Positions 30,182-38,428 of a DNA stretch of 40,808 nucleotides are shown here, piece by piece. The position numbers and the translations under genes were made by a program. Positions within the stretch are counted from its first letter, which is position 1. Each line of letters starts with the position of its first letter. The notes below the pieces were generated by a model. It did no database searches and was not told the DNA's origin. It saw only the letters and a program-made list of their open reading frames with translations. This DNA is from a virus, in IMG/VR virus record IMGVR_UViG_3300025669_000085, positions 1 through 40,808 of that record; one strand, written 5' to 3'.

Positions 30182-32080
30182 ATGGTAGCTTCATACCCGG
30201 TTTTAGGTGGTGGTGTGCCTGCTGCTGTCGGGATGGGGCTTCCTTTGCCAGATCGGATCGGCGAGTCTGCTAAGCAAGCGGATGTCCCTGCCGGCCCCCT
30301 CACGCCGGATTTCATCAAGCGTCTCCATGACCAGATTGCAATGGCCGAAAAGGAGATGGAGACGTTTCGCGAGCAGAACAGGAAACGTCAGTCACTCTAT
30401 GCCGGTCATGGTTACGGCACAAACGATGAAGAGGTTGATGCTCCGCTAAACGTCTACAACCTCGCCTTGCGAATCTACCAGCGGCGGCTCATTAGTGGTG
30501 ACCCCCGTGTCAACATACGGTCACGCTCCCCGAAGTCGCGACCTGAAGCCTACGAATTGTCCTTGGCTTGCGAACAATTGTTTCGTGAAATCAACCTCAA
30601 GGACACCATGAAAGAGGTTGTTCATCAAGGGCTGGAGAGTGTTGGCATTGTCAAGGTAGCCGTAACGCCTGGCGGCATGAATGAGTCGTTGGGGTTTCTG
30701 CATGATGCGTGGCAGCCGTTTTGCGATCCGGTTTTGCTGGAGAATTTCGCTTTCGATACGAACGCCAAGCGATGGGAAGAGATCGATTGGTGTGGGGACC
30801 GATACCGACTTCCGCTCGATGATCTACTGAATAACTCGGAGTGGGATCAGAAGATTGTTGCAACACTGGACAAGTCTCAGACTCGTCAGGACGATGACTT
30901 GCGACAAAGCCCTGGTGACGAAAGCGTCCAGCGGATGGGTGTTGAAGATTCAGTGTTCCGCGATGACCTGCGGCAGTACGTTACCGTTTGGGACATCTGG
31001 CTTCCGCGGGAGAAGCTATTAATTACCGTCCCCGACGGTCAGGGGCAACCGCTTCGTGTCAAGAAATGGGAGGGACCGGAAAATGGTCCGTATCATCTGC
31101 TGCGGTTCGATCCACTTCCCGGCAACATCATGCCAGTATCTCCAGGTGGACACCTGGAAAGCCTTGCGAAACTGCTGAACCGAGCGATTCGGAAGCTGGG
31201 GAATCAGCTTGACAGGCAGAAGACAAACCCGACGATCACGCCTGCCGCTGCCAATGCTGGGGACGACAATACGATTAAGGATTGTCAAGATGGCGATGTC
31301 TTGCAACTGATGGATCCGAAGAATACCGGCGAGATTCGATCGGGTGGAATTGACCAGCAATCCTACGCATTCACTCAGGGCTTAATCAGTCTGTTCTCCT
31401 GGCTAGGTGGCAACCTTGATTCGCTTGGCGGGCTTGCGAGTAATGCTGGGACTGCCTCGCAACAGGAAATAGAACTGGCGGGTGCGAACAGCCTGATTGA
31501 TGAGTTGAACGACCGGTTTACTGGATTCTTGCAGGGGGTTGTGACCGATTTGGCGTGGTACATCTACAAGGATCCCAAGGGGACACGCAGGTTAATCAAA
31601 CGGGTAGAGGGCACCGATTGGGAAGTGCCGATACGCTGGGGGCCCAATCGGAGATCGCGATCGTTCTTTATGTTTGAGTTTGAGATTGATTCGTTCAGCA
31701 TTCATGCCCGAACGCCGGAACAGCGGTTGCAGACAATTATGGAAATTATGCCGCGGATGATGCAAGCGGCGCAGGCCAAGATGATATTTGCCCAGGTCGG
31801 GGATGAATTGGATACGGAGGCGCTGTGGCGGTTGATTACCCGTTACACAGGGCTTACCGAGTTGTCGGAATTGATTCGATCTTCGGGTATACCGATTACG
31901 GCTGAACCGGGTGGTGCGGATCGGATGCCCAGTGCGAACACAGGGATGCCGCACGAGTACATCCGCCGGAATGTTTCGAGCGGCGGTGGCGGCGGGGGGA
32001 TGGCGCCGGGGCAGCAGGCATTGGCACAGATGATGTCGGCGGGCAACAATGGGGGCGGGCAGCAAGGAACACCAGCATGA
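30182..32080 (+). CDS. Portal protein
   Basis: The 632-residue protein starts at ATG 30182 with GAGGAATCC upstream. Length, position after the terminase and before scaffold and capsid genes, and the long helix-rich middle fit a phage portal, the dodecameric ring through which DNA passes. Features include YNLALRIYQRRL (about 92-103), a DxxxNP/TP-rich central region (about 350-365), and a Gly/Gln/Met-rich tail (about 595-632). No diagnostic motif exists for portals, so the call rests on synteny and size. Confidence 0.8.
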   Translation: MVASYPVLGGGVPAAVGMGLPLPDRIGESAKQADVPAGPLTPDFIKRLHDQIAMAEKEMETFREQNRKRQSLYAGHGYGTNDEEVDAPLNVYNLALRIYQRRLISGDPRVNIRSRSPKSRPEAYELSLACEQLFREINLKDTMKEVVHQGLESVGIVKVAVTPGGMNESLGFLHDAWQPFCDPVLLENFAFDTNAKRWEEIDWCGDRYRLPLDDLLNNSEWDQKIVATLDKSQTRQDDDLRQSPGDESVQRMGVEDSVFRDDLRQYVTVWDIWLPREKLLITVPDGQGQPLRVKKWEGPENGPYHLLRFDPLPGNIMPVSPGGHLESLAKLLNRAIRKLGNQLDRQKTNPTITPAAANAGDDNTIKDCQDGDVLQLMDPKNTGEIRSGGIDQQSYAFTQGLISLFSWLGGNLDSLGGLASNAGTASQQEIELAGANSLIDELNDRFTGFLQGVVTDLAWYIYKDPKGTRRLIKRVEGTDWEVPIRWGPNRRSRSFFMFEFEIDSFSIHARTPEQRLQTIMEIMPRMMQAAQAKMIFAQVGDELDTEALWRLITRYTGLTELSELIRSSGIPITAEPGGADRMPSANTGMPHEYIRRNVSSGGGGGGMAPGQQALAQMMSAGNNGGGQQGTPA

Positions 32081-32640
32081 ACACAATTACCGATGGAATG
32101 CGAGCTACAATGCAGGCGATTACCGCCGGCCTAAGTTGCGTTCGGGTAAGTTCATCGGCTACTAAGCACTTCCGCCATGACGGCGAAAAAGTCGTGGAAG
32201 TTGAGCGGCCTTGTGTAGTTGTTTCGCGGACGATGTTTCCGTACAAGTCAGTTGCAATGGCTGTGAATCCAAGCGAAGTGCCGGCAGTGAAGGAGCGATT
32301 GAAGAGGGAAGGGCTGTTCACGGAGTTTGATTCTGAGGGACGACCAGTTATCACAAGCACGAAGCAACAGGATGCCCTAGCCAAAGCGATGGGCATGAAG
32401 ACTGGTCGGGATGGATATGGGCATACGGACGAGCACGGCAACTTCCAGAACAGTGGTCGACGTCGATCTGATGAAATAGCAGAGGGACGTGGCCGGGTTC
32501 GCAAGGCAATTAAGGAGTTGGAGGCAATGCCCGAAGAGGTGCCTGCCGGTGTTGTAGCGGGAGTACTTGACGAGTACGATATTGTTCCGGGAGTACTTGA
32601 CGAGTACAACATTTTCCCAAACGAGGAGAACACAGGGTAA
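32077..32640 (+). CDS. Hypothetical protein with C-terminal repeat
   Basis: The 187-residue protein starts at ATG 32077, overlapping the portal stop. It has a helix-rich charged middle (about 80-150, with a GRGRVRKAIKELEAMPEE helix). The C-terminus repeats GVLDEYDIVP and GVLDEYNIFP, encoded by a 30-bp tandem duplication (32569-32628). Possibly a head-neck or connector protein; inferred only from position. Confidence 0.6.
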   Translation: MNTITDGMRATMQAITAGLSCVRVSSSATKHFRHDGEKVVEVERPCVVVSRTMFPYKSVAMAVNPSEVPAVKERLKREGLFTEFDSEGRPVITSTKQQDALAKAMGMKTGRDGYGHTDEHGNFQNSGRRRSDEIAEGRGRVRKAIKELEAMPEEVPAGVVAGVLDEYDIVPGVLDEYNIFPNEENTG

Positions 32641-32645
32641 ATACG

Positions 32646-32798
32646 ATGGCAAAAAAGGAGAAGGAGAAGATTCGCCAATTGAAGGAAGGGGTTGGCTACG
32701 GCATGAAATACACGAAGAAAATGAAAGTGGTTGCCGTCAAGCCCAAGTCCAAAACCAATCGTGGCGGCTCTAGGAGAATTGGCGACATCGAGAAGTAA
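32646..32798 (+). CDS. Small highly basic protein
   Basis: Fifty residues from ATG 32646 with AGGGTAAATACG upstream, very rich in Lys and Arg. Possibly nucleic-acid-binding or a capsid-internal peptide. It immediately precedes the tRNA-like element. Confidence 0.6.
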   Translation: MAKKEKEKIRQLKEGVGYGMKYTKKMKVVAVKPKSKTNRGGSRRIGDIEK

Positions 32799-32799
32799 A

Positions 32800-32925
32800 G
32801 GCCCGATGGTGCAATGGCAGCACATCTCCGAAACACGTCCCACCCTGGGTCAGGGAGGGCGGTAACCGAGAGGTCCGCCTGTGCGGTTGAGGAGAAGACC
32901 GCGGGTTCGATTCCCGCAAGGGCCA
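32800..32925 (+). ncRNA. tRNA-like RNA with a 61-nt insert in place of the anticodon loop
   Basis: Canonical parts are present: 5' acceptor GGCCC pairs with GGGCC at the 3' end (5 bp, then two mismatches); D-arm GTGC-AATGGCA-GCAC (32809-32823) with the conserved GG; anticodon stem TCTCC (32825-32829) with GGAGA (32891-32895); a 5-nt variable region; T-arm GCGGG-TTCGATT-CCCGC (32901-32917). Instead of a 7-nt anticodon loop there are 61 nt (32830-32890) that fold into two hairpins, the second closed by a GAGA tetraloop. No U33-anticodon loop is visible, so it is not an ordinary tRNA. The 3' end ACC lacks a full encoded CCA. Confidence 0.6.
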
Positions 32926-32955
32926 CCGAGGAGGACGCGAGGTAATTTGACACAA

Positions 32956-33094
32956 GGAAGGGTCATGCAGCGATGCACGGCCTGAACGGACCAGGCAACC
33001 CCCGACTTGATCCCCGGGGGCGTCGGATTCCCGTTCCAGCGACAGCCTCACGACGGGAGGGTTGTGCGTCGCCGCATGGCCCTTCCGTTTTTTT
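32956..33094 (+). ncRNA. Multibranched structured RNA with terminator-like closing helix
   Basis: GGAAGGGTCATGC (32956-32968) pairs with GCATGGCCCTTCC (33074-33086, one G-T), and after one A-C mismatch GCGATGCAC (32970-32978) pairs with GTGCGTCGC (33064-33072): 22 bp in all. Inside are three hairpins: GCCTG/CAGGC (32980-32996), CCCCCG/CGGGGG (32999-33020) and TCCCGT/ACGGGA (33029-33058). Seven T bases (33088-33094) follow, as in an intrinsic terminator, only about 12 nt before the scaffold ATG. It could be a terminator/attenuator, a processed small RNA, or a packaging-type RNA; function unknown. Confidence 0.6.
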
Positions 33095-33106
33095 GCGAGG
33101 CTCACG

Positions 33107-34339
33107 ATGACAACAGAAACAGCAAAACCAACTTCCCACCAAACGGGCACAACCCCCGACCCGATTGCGTCGAACGCACAGGATTTCAGCGGCAGTGACG
33201 ATGAAGTCCTCGACAATTTCGCGGAAGTACCTAGCGATCAGGTTCCGATGGGGTTGGGCGGCGAGGCAGGAAAGCAATCGGAACCAGCAAGTTCTACGCT
33301 GGAAGCCGATATTGTAAATGGCACTACGAAACAATCCGGCGAGAAACTTCCGTCGGACTATCCCGCAGGCGGGCCCGAACCGGTTCAGGAGCCCGCAGGC
33401 GATGAAGGCACGGAGACTACTCCCGAGCCAATTTCCGAAGAACCGAAAACCCCCGAATTCCCGCCTGCGTTGCTGCAAATGGCGGGATATGCTGATGCCG
33501 CAGCGGCACAAAATGCTGGATTTAACAACCCAGATGCCTTGCTTGCCGCTGTTCAATGGCGCAGCCAATTGTTGACTCCGGGCACTCAAGTAGTTCAACC
33601 TGCTCCGCTTTCTGAGCAAGGGCTGTATCGACGCCCCGCTCAACCATCAACTCCTTCGGTGTCTCCCGCGCCAGAGCCAGTAGCCAAGCCGGAAGACACT
33701 GCCGATTTCAAGGCGTTTCAGTTGCCCACTGATAAACGGGACATGCTGGACGATGATTTGGTGGATGTGCTCGATCAAATGAACGAGCATTACCAGCATG
33801 AACACGAGCATCACCAGCAGGAACTGAAGTCACTTCGCTCTTCTGTTAGCCAGCGGGAAGCTGATATAACCCGCCAGCAAGCACAGGAGGAAAGTGCGAG
33901 GTTTGACAAAGTGGTAAATGCTCTCGGCGATGAGTGGAAGGATGTATTCGGTGAAGGCAGCGGTACGGATTTGGCTCGAATGGGCCAGGACGATCCTGCT
34001 GCGATGACTAACTTTAACCACCGGGTGCGGCTATTCGAGACTGTCGAAGCAGTGCGGGAAGTCAATGCTAAGCAGCAGTACAAGCCCATGACCGTCGAAC
34101 AAGAAGTTCAATGGGCCTTGTTGCAGCGATACCCTGACAAATTTCAACACATGATCTCCGGGAACTCTGATTCCAGCCAAAGCAAGGGAGTCACCGCTAG
34201 TCGCCCGACTCAGCGAAAGACACCACCTAAAAACCAGAATCAAAAGGTTCTGGCCGACGTGGATGCCATGCTTCAAAAGCGGCATGGCCACTCGTTGGAT
34301 ATGGGCCAGGAGGATGAGTTTGATGGGAGAGAAATATAG
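33107..34339 (+). CDS. Scaffold-like protein
   Basis: The 410-residue protein starts at ATG 33107 with GCGAGG upstream. Acidic, Pro/Glu/Gln-rich N-terminal half (disordered), a helical charged stretch at about 220-290, and a basic C-terminus (about 370-410). Position between portal and major capsid and this composition are typical for scaffolding proteins, which guide capsid assembly and leave before DNA packaging. No motif proves it. Confidence 0.7.
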   Translation: MTTETAKPTSHQTGTTPDPIASNAQDFSGSDDEVLDNFAEVPSDQVPMGLGGEAGKQSEPASSTLEADIVNGTTKQSGEKLPSDYPAGGPEPVQEPAGDEGTETTPEPISEEPKTPEFPPALLQMAGYADAAAAQNAGFNNPDALLAAVQWRSQLLTPGTQVVQPAPLSEQGLYRRPAQPSTPSVSPAPEPVAKPEDTADFKAFQLPTDKRDMLDDDLVDVLDQMNEHYQHEHEHHQQELKSLRSSVSQREADITRQQAQEESARFDKVVNALGDEWKDVFGEGSGTDLARMGQDDPAAMTNFNHRVRLFETVEAVREVNAKQQYKPMTVEQEVQWALLQRYPDKFQHMISGNSDSSQSKGVTASRPTQRKTPPKNQNQKVLADVDAMLQKRHGHSLDMGQEDEFDGREI

Positions 34340-34352
34340 GAGGACATCCTAG

Positions 34353-35402
34353 ATGGCAACCATTCAACCGGCCGATATCCCTGATATTGTGGCCACTACG
34401 CGGGTTTCAGAGGGGCGTCTGCGCTTTCAGCAGATTGCACAGAATCTGCCCTTCTACGAGGTCTTTTCTCGCTGGTTCAAGCGGGATAAGGTCATGTTTT
34501 CCAGCGGGTACAAGATTCAACGAACGCTGATGAACAAGTTGAATCGTGCGGCCTCAAAGCATGTTGGGTTTCTACAGCCCGACAAAGTAAACATCATGGA
34601 CGTCCTGACGACCATGAGTGTCGAGTGGGTTCATGCCCAGACCGATTGGGGCATTATCTATCAGACCGATGTTCTGATGAACTCCGGCAAGGACCTGATC
34701 CTGAACATCATCAAGCCGCGGCGTGTCGCATCGCTCTTGGGGCTTGTCGAAGAAATCGAGGAACTGTCCTTCGGGGCCGCTCCCGGCGTAAGCGACAACG
34801 TCAATCCGTGGGCATTGAAGTATTGGGTCACATACAATGCGACCGACGGCTTCACGGGTGCCGCTCCGGGCTCCCATACCACGAAGGGTGGTGTGAACAC
34901 AACGAACGTACCGAACTTCAAGAATTACTCGATTACATACACGGATGTGAGCGACAACGATCTGGTGAAAAGCCTGCGAACGATGTTTCGTAAGTGTCGT
35001 TTCGTCAGCCCGATTAGTCATCCAGACTACCGGGGCCAGATTCGCGATCGCTATCGGCTGTACTGCAACGAGGAAACGATCTCCGCGTTCGAGGACATAG
35101 TTCGGTCGCACAACGAGAATCTTGGCAAGGACTTGGCGATGTTTGATGGTGCCGCGTATATCGCTGGCTACCCAATCATCTACATCCCGCAACTCGACGA
35201 CGATTCGTCGAGCGATCCGGTCTACGTCATAGATCACTCGACGTTTTACCCGGTGTGCCTGAAGGGCGATTACCTCCGGGAAACCGGCCCGCTCCAGGGC
35301 GAATCCCACAATACGTGGAACTGTTTCACGGATTTGACTTACAACTTCCTCAACGTGGACCCGCGGCGCTCCGGCGTAGCGGCCAAGTCTGACCCGTCGT
35401 AA
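34353..35402 (+). CDS. Major capsid protein
   Basis: The 349-residue protein starts at ATG 34353, with AGGAGG upstream. It follows portal and scaffold genes, has about 350 residues, an N-terminal helical segment (about 15-70) and strand-rich remainder, including WGIIYQTDVLMNSGKD and the AFEDIVRSHNENLGKDL helix. This fits HK97-fold coat proteins, but the fold cannot be proven by eye. Confidence 0.8.
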   Translation: MATIQPADIPDIVATTRVSEGRLRFQQIAQNLPFYEVFSRWFKRDKVMFSSGYKIQRTLMNKLNRAASKHVGFLQPDKVNIMDVLTTMSVEWVHAQTDWGIIYQTDVLMNSGKDLILNIIKPRRVASLLGLVEEIEELSFGAAPGVSDNVNPWALKYWVTYNATDGFTGAAPGSHTTKGGVNTTNVPNFKNYSITYTDVSDNDLVKSLRTMFRKCRFVSPISHPDYRGQIRDRYRLYCNEETISAFEDIVRSHNENLGKDLAMFDGAAYIAGYPIIYIPQLDDDSSSDPVYVIDHSTFYPVCLKGDYLRETGPLQGESHNTWNCFTDLTYNFLNVDPRRSGVAAKSDPS

Positions 35403-35466
35403 CGGTGGGAAATCACTGACCGCGTACCAATAATGTTCGCTAACGCGAAAAAGGAGTTCAATACCT

Positions 35467-36330
35467 ATGGGTACTACCAGACTTTCTGCCGAGGGTGCCG
35501 TTGGCCGCGGGTTAAGTCCCGCCATTTGGCAAGCATACGGCTTCATCGGTGGCAACTTCAACGATCCGTCGTTGATTCCGTTTTTCTTTGACGATTTCGC
35601 AAACTTTCCAGTGATGGCAAGTGAAACCGCGCAAGCTGGCTATTACACCTACCAGGATTCTGGTGTGACCGTCCAAGGTTGTGCGGCGGTCGATAACAGC
35701 GAAGGTGAGTTCGGAATCGTCGAAATTGCCGGCAACGATGCCGACAACGATGAAGGGCATCTTGAATTGGGTGCCAGCAAGCATGGGCTGGTTCGCATCG
35801 ACCCGACTGCCGGGGAACGTGCGGTTGTGGCGTTCGAGTGCCGCATGAAGCGGACTTCGGTGACAGACAACCACACGGCCTTTGCCTTCGGGATTGGCGA
35901 ACCGACATTCTGCACAGTCGAGGGCCTAGTGGACAACACGGGGGCACTGTATGCCTCCGGGAAGGATTTTGTTGGCTTCCAAACGCTCACCGCGAGCAAT
36001 GAGGAAATCGACACAATCTACCAGATTGACAGTACCGGCACAGTAGTTCAGGTCAAGGATAACGCCGGAACAGCCGTGGCCGATACCTGGATCAAGCTGG
36101 GTGGCGTCTACGATCCTGGTGCCGAAGCCGACAAGAAGATGAAGTACTTCATCGACGGCGTGGAACTAGGTGATTCGGTGACCGATGCGATCATCACCGC
36201 CGGAACCGCCTTCCCGACCGATGAAGAAATGACGTTGGTTTTGCTGACCAAAAACGGTGATGTCGGCACAACTACTCACGAAGTCTACATGGATTGGTGG
36301 GCAATCGGAACCTATTCCGTTGATACATAA
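35467..36330 (+). CDS. Beta-rich surface protein, lectin-like
   Basis: The 287-residue protein starts at ATG 35467 after AAGGAG. Largely strand-rich, with many Gly, Asp and Thr; segments such as MDWWAIGTY near the end resemble concanavalin/LamG-like jelly-roll domains. Directly after the capsid gene, it is probably a head decoration or fibre protein. No exact family recognised. Confidence 0.55.
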   Translation: MGTTRLSAEGAVGRGLSPAIWQAYGFIGGNFNDPSLIPFFFDDFANFPVMASETAQAGYYTYQDSGVTVQGCAAVDNSEGEFGIVEIAGNDADNDEGHLELGASKHGLVRIDPTAGERAVVAFECRMKRTSVTDNHTAFAFGIGEPTFCTVEGLVDNTGALYASGKDFVGFQTLTASNEEIDTIYQIDSTGTVVQVKDNAGTAVADTWIKLGGVYDPGAEADKKMKYFIDGVELGDSVTDAIITAGTAFPTDEEMTLVLLTKNGDVGTTTHEVYMDWWAIGTYSVDT

Positions 36331-36354
36331 CGTCCACCTCGCGTGGGCCTCCCG

Positions 36355-36384
36355 CCCCCGGCAGTCCGTAGTGACTGCTGGGGG
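36355..36384. promoter_or_regulatory. 12-bp hairpin after the surface-protein gene
   Basis: CCCCCGGCAGTC (36355-36366) pairs with GACTGCTGGGGG (36373-36384; one G-T) around CGTAGT. No T-run follows. It may limit read-through or protect the mRNA end. Confidence 0.5.
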
Positions 36385-36410
36385 CATTGTTGGATGCCGG
36401 CTTCCACGAC

Positions 36411-36474
36411 CGAAGACGCGGCCGGGCTTGTGCCAACCGGACCATCTTAACCCCCGATGTAAAAGGGAAATTCG
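36411..36474 (+). repeat. Duplicated gene leader (copy 2 at 36927-36990)
   Basis: About 60 bp (GAAGACGCGG ... GTGCCAACCGGACCATC ... GATGTAAAA) recurs before both paralogous genes, directly upstream of the SD-like AAAAGGGAA. It shows that leader and gene were duplicated together. Confidence 0.75.
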
Positions 36475-36888
36475 ATGTCTAACGAAAACGTCATGCGGTT
36501 GTTCAATGATGCTGTTACTAACGGCCGAGTTCGCCCCAGACTGAATGTCATCGTCAAGACAGCCAGCTATACCGTCACATCAGGTGACTTTGGCTCGGTA
36601 CTTACGACGCGCGGTGCTCAGGCCGCAGTTACGTTTACGCTGCCGGCAGCCTCGACGCAGAACAAGGGCGAGTGGATGTTGTTCGTCAACGTGGCCAACC
36701 AGAACATGATTATTGCCGGTGCCGATGAGGAGCTAGTTGTGTTCAATGACCTGACAGCCGATAGTATCGCGTTCCAAACCGGCAGCGAAAAAATCGGCGG
36801 GGCATTCCTGGCGATCTCGGACGGGACAAGCTGGACTGTGCAGCCACTTGCAACAGAGACACAAACAGTAACCGTTGCTTCGGCTTAA
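36475..36888 (+). CDS. Small surface-type protein, paralogue 1
   Basis: The 137-residue protein starts at ATG 36475 (AAAAGGGAAA upstream). It shares most of its sequence with paralogue 2: MRLFNDAVTNGRVRPRLN near the start and TADSIxFxTxSEKIxGxFLAISDGTSW near the end. Strand-rich. Likely a head fibre or decoration subunit; lacks the Ser/Pro tail of paralogue 2. Confidence 0.65.
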   Translation: MSNENVMRLFNDAVTNGRVRPRLNVIVKTASYTVTSGDFGSVLTTRGAQAAVTFTLPAASTQNKGEWMLFVNVANQNMIIAGADEELVVFNDLTADSIAFQTGSEKIGGAFLAISDGTSWTVQPLATETQTVTVASA

Positions 36889-36990
36889 CGCAAAGAAGCA
36901 GGGAGTGCCGGTTCTCTTTATGTCCGAAGACGCGGGCAGGCATGGTGCCAACCGGACCATCGTTAATCCAGATGTAAAAAGGAACTTTCA

Positions 36991-37644
36991 ATGTCTTCTG
37001 AAAACATCATGCGGTTGTTCAATGATGCTGTTACTAACGGCCGAGTTCGCCCCAGACTGAATATCATCGTCAAGACAGCCAGCTATACCGTCACGTCGGG
37101 TGACTTTGGCTCGGTACTTACGACGCGCGGTGCTAGTGGCGAGGTGACGTTTACACTGCCCGCAGCTTCGTCTGTCAACAAAAACAACTGGGCGTTGTTT
37201 ATCAACATCGCCGACGAGAACATGATCGTGGCCGGTGCCGATGAGGGGCTGGTTGTGTTCAATGACCTGACAGCCGACAGCATTGGTTTCGCGACGAACA
37301 GTGAGAAGATTGCTGGTGGGTTTTTGGCAATTTCGGATGGAACAAGCTGGCTGGTTCTGCCGATTGCGACGGAAACCCAGACTGTCAATGTTTTCACGGC
37401 TGCATCAACTTCACCTTCGGCTTCACCGTCGCCGTCGAGTTCACCGTCACCTTCGGCTTCGGTGTCAAGTTCGCCGTCGACCTCAGTATCTGGTTCACCT
37501 TCAACCTCACCTTCGGCTTCACCGTCACCGTCGAGTTCACCGTCACCTTCGGATTCACCATCGGCTTCGCCATCACCATCGACCTCACCTTCGGCTTCGC
37601 CTTCTGGTTCGCCATCGGATTCACCGTCAAGTTCGTCGTCGTAA
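36991..37644 (+). CDS. Small surface-type protein, paralogue 2, with Ser/Pro-rich tail
   Basis: The 217-residue protein has the same 137-residue core as its neighbour, then a roughly 78-residue tail of Ser, Pro, Ala and Thr dipeptides (SPSASPSPSSSP and so on), mucin-like and probably an extended stalk. It is encoded by a 6-nt-type repeat that can expand by slippage. The gene is followed by glycosyltransferase-like genes, which may glycosylate the tail; that is inference. Confidence 0.65.
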   Translation: MSSENIMRLFNDAVTNGRVRPRLNIIVKTASYTVTSGDFGSVLTTRGASGEVTFTLPAASSVNKNNWALFINIADENMIVAGADEGLVVFNDLTADSIGFATNSEKIAGGFLAISDGTSWLVLPIATETQTVNVFTAASTSPSASPSPSSSPSPSASVSSSPSTSVSGSPSTSPSASPSPSSSPSPSDSPSASPSPSTSPSASPSGSPSDSPSSSSS

Positions 37645-37653
37645 ACCGCCTTT

Positions 37654-37684
37654 GGCATGGGGTGGCAATGGACCGCCCCATGCC
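37654..37684. promoter_or_regulatory. 9-bp hairpin between tail gene and sugar genes
   Basis: GGCATGGGG (37654-37662) pairs with CCCCATGCC (37676-37684). No T-run. Possible attenuator or mRNA 3'-end barrier. Confidence 0.5.
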
Positions 37685-37699
37685 GTGGATGTTAGTACA

Positions 37700-38428
37700 A
37701 TGAATGACTTGACCATCATCTACCTGACAGTCAATCAGATGCCGAAGTGCTGGGTGGAATTCCAGTTATCGCATCTTCGTCATGCAGCAGAGGGAAGGCC
37801 CATCATCTCAATTTCGCGAGAGCCGATGGACCTGGGGCACAACATCTTGCAAACTGGGCCGTTCGGGTACTGGAACATTTATCGGCAATTGTGTATCGGT
37901 GCAAAACTTGCCGAGACGCCTTATGTATCGCTGGCAGAAGACGATGTGCTGTATCCACCGCATCACTTCAGTGCCTTTCGTCCTCCTGCTGATTCTGTGT
38001 CGTACAATCGGGCAAGATGGTCCCTGTTTACTTGGGACCCGATCTACTGTCTCAGGCAGCGAGTGTGCAATTGCACGCTGATTGCTCCGCGAGCACTTCT
38101 GATTGAGGCACTTGAAGAACGGATGGCGAAACACCCAGACGGTGATTCTCTTCCGGATACCCATGTAGGCGAGGTTGGTCGTCCGAGAGTGGATCAGCGA
38201 CTTAGGGTTAAGAGTCGCAAGAGCGTCGAATGGTGGTCGACTGCACCGGTTGTTCAGCTTAATCACTCAAGTGGAATTGATGTCAGGCAAAACCAACAGC
38301 GCAAGGAACACGGTCAACTCAGGGCGCACGACGTTCCTTACTGGGGTAAAGCCGTAGACATTGCCGCAAAATATCTCGGAAGGCCCGTAGAGGTTCCCAA
38401 GAAACACAAGGAAAAAACACTGCAATGA
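37700..38428 (+). CDS. Glycosyltransferase-like protein (GT-A type)
   Basis: The 242-residue protein starts at ATG 37700 (weak SD). It begins DLTIIYLTVNQMP, has SREPMDLGHN (about 39-48) and the acidic AEDDVLYPPHHF block (about 73-84) typical of a GT-A metal/sugar site, then WWSTAPVVQLNHSSG (about 180-194). It probably transfers a sugar to a phage or host glycan. Exact family and donor unknown. Its last base pairs overlap the methyltransferase start (ATGA). Confidence 0.65.
   Translation: MNDLTIIYLTVNQMPKCWVEFQLSHLRHAAEGRPIISISREPMDLGHNILQTGPFGYWNIYRQLCIGAKLAETPYVSLAEDDVLYPPHHFSAFRPPADSVSYNRARWSLFTWDPIYCLRQRVCNCTLIAPRALLIEALEERMAKHPDGDSLPDTHVGEVGRPRVDQRLRVKSRKSVEWWSTAPVVQLNHSSGIDVRQNQQRKEHGQLRAHDVPYWGKAVDIAAKYLGRPVEVPKKHKEKTLQ

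Noticed and set aside
32800-32925. Ordinary functional tRNA gene
   Set aside because: The anticodon loop is 61 nt, there is no U33-type loop and two acceptor pairs are mismatched; listed as tRNA-like instead.
36355-36384. Classical intrinsic terminator after the surface-protein gene
   Set aside because: The hairpin is strong but is not followed by a T-run.
37083-37658. Minus-strand acidic frame (EGEGD repeats) opposite the Ser/Pro tail
   Set aside because: It is the antisense of the tail repeat in paralogue 2, with no promoter or SD.
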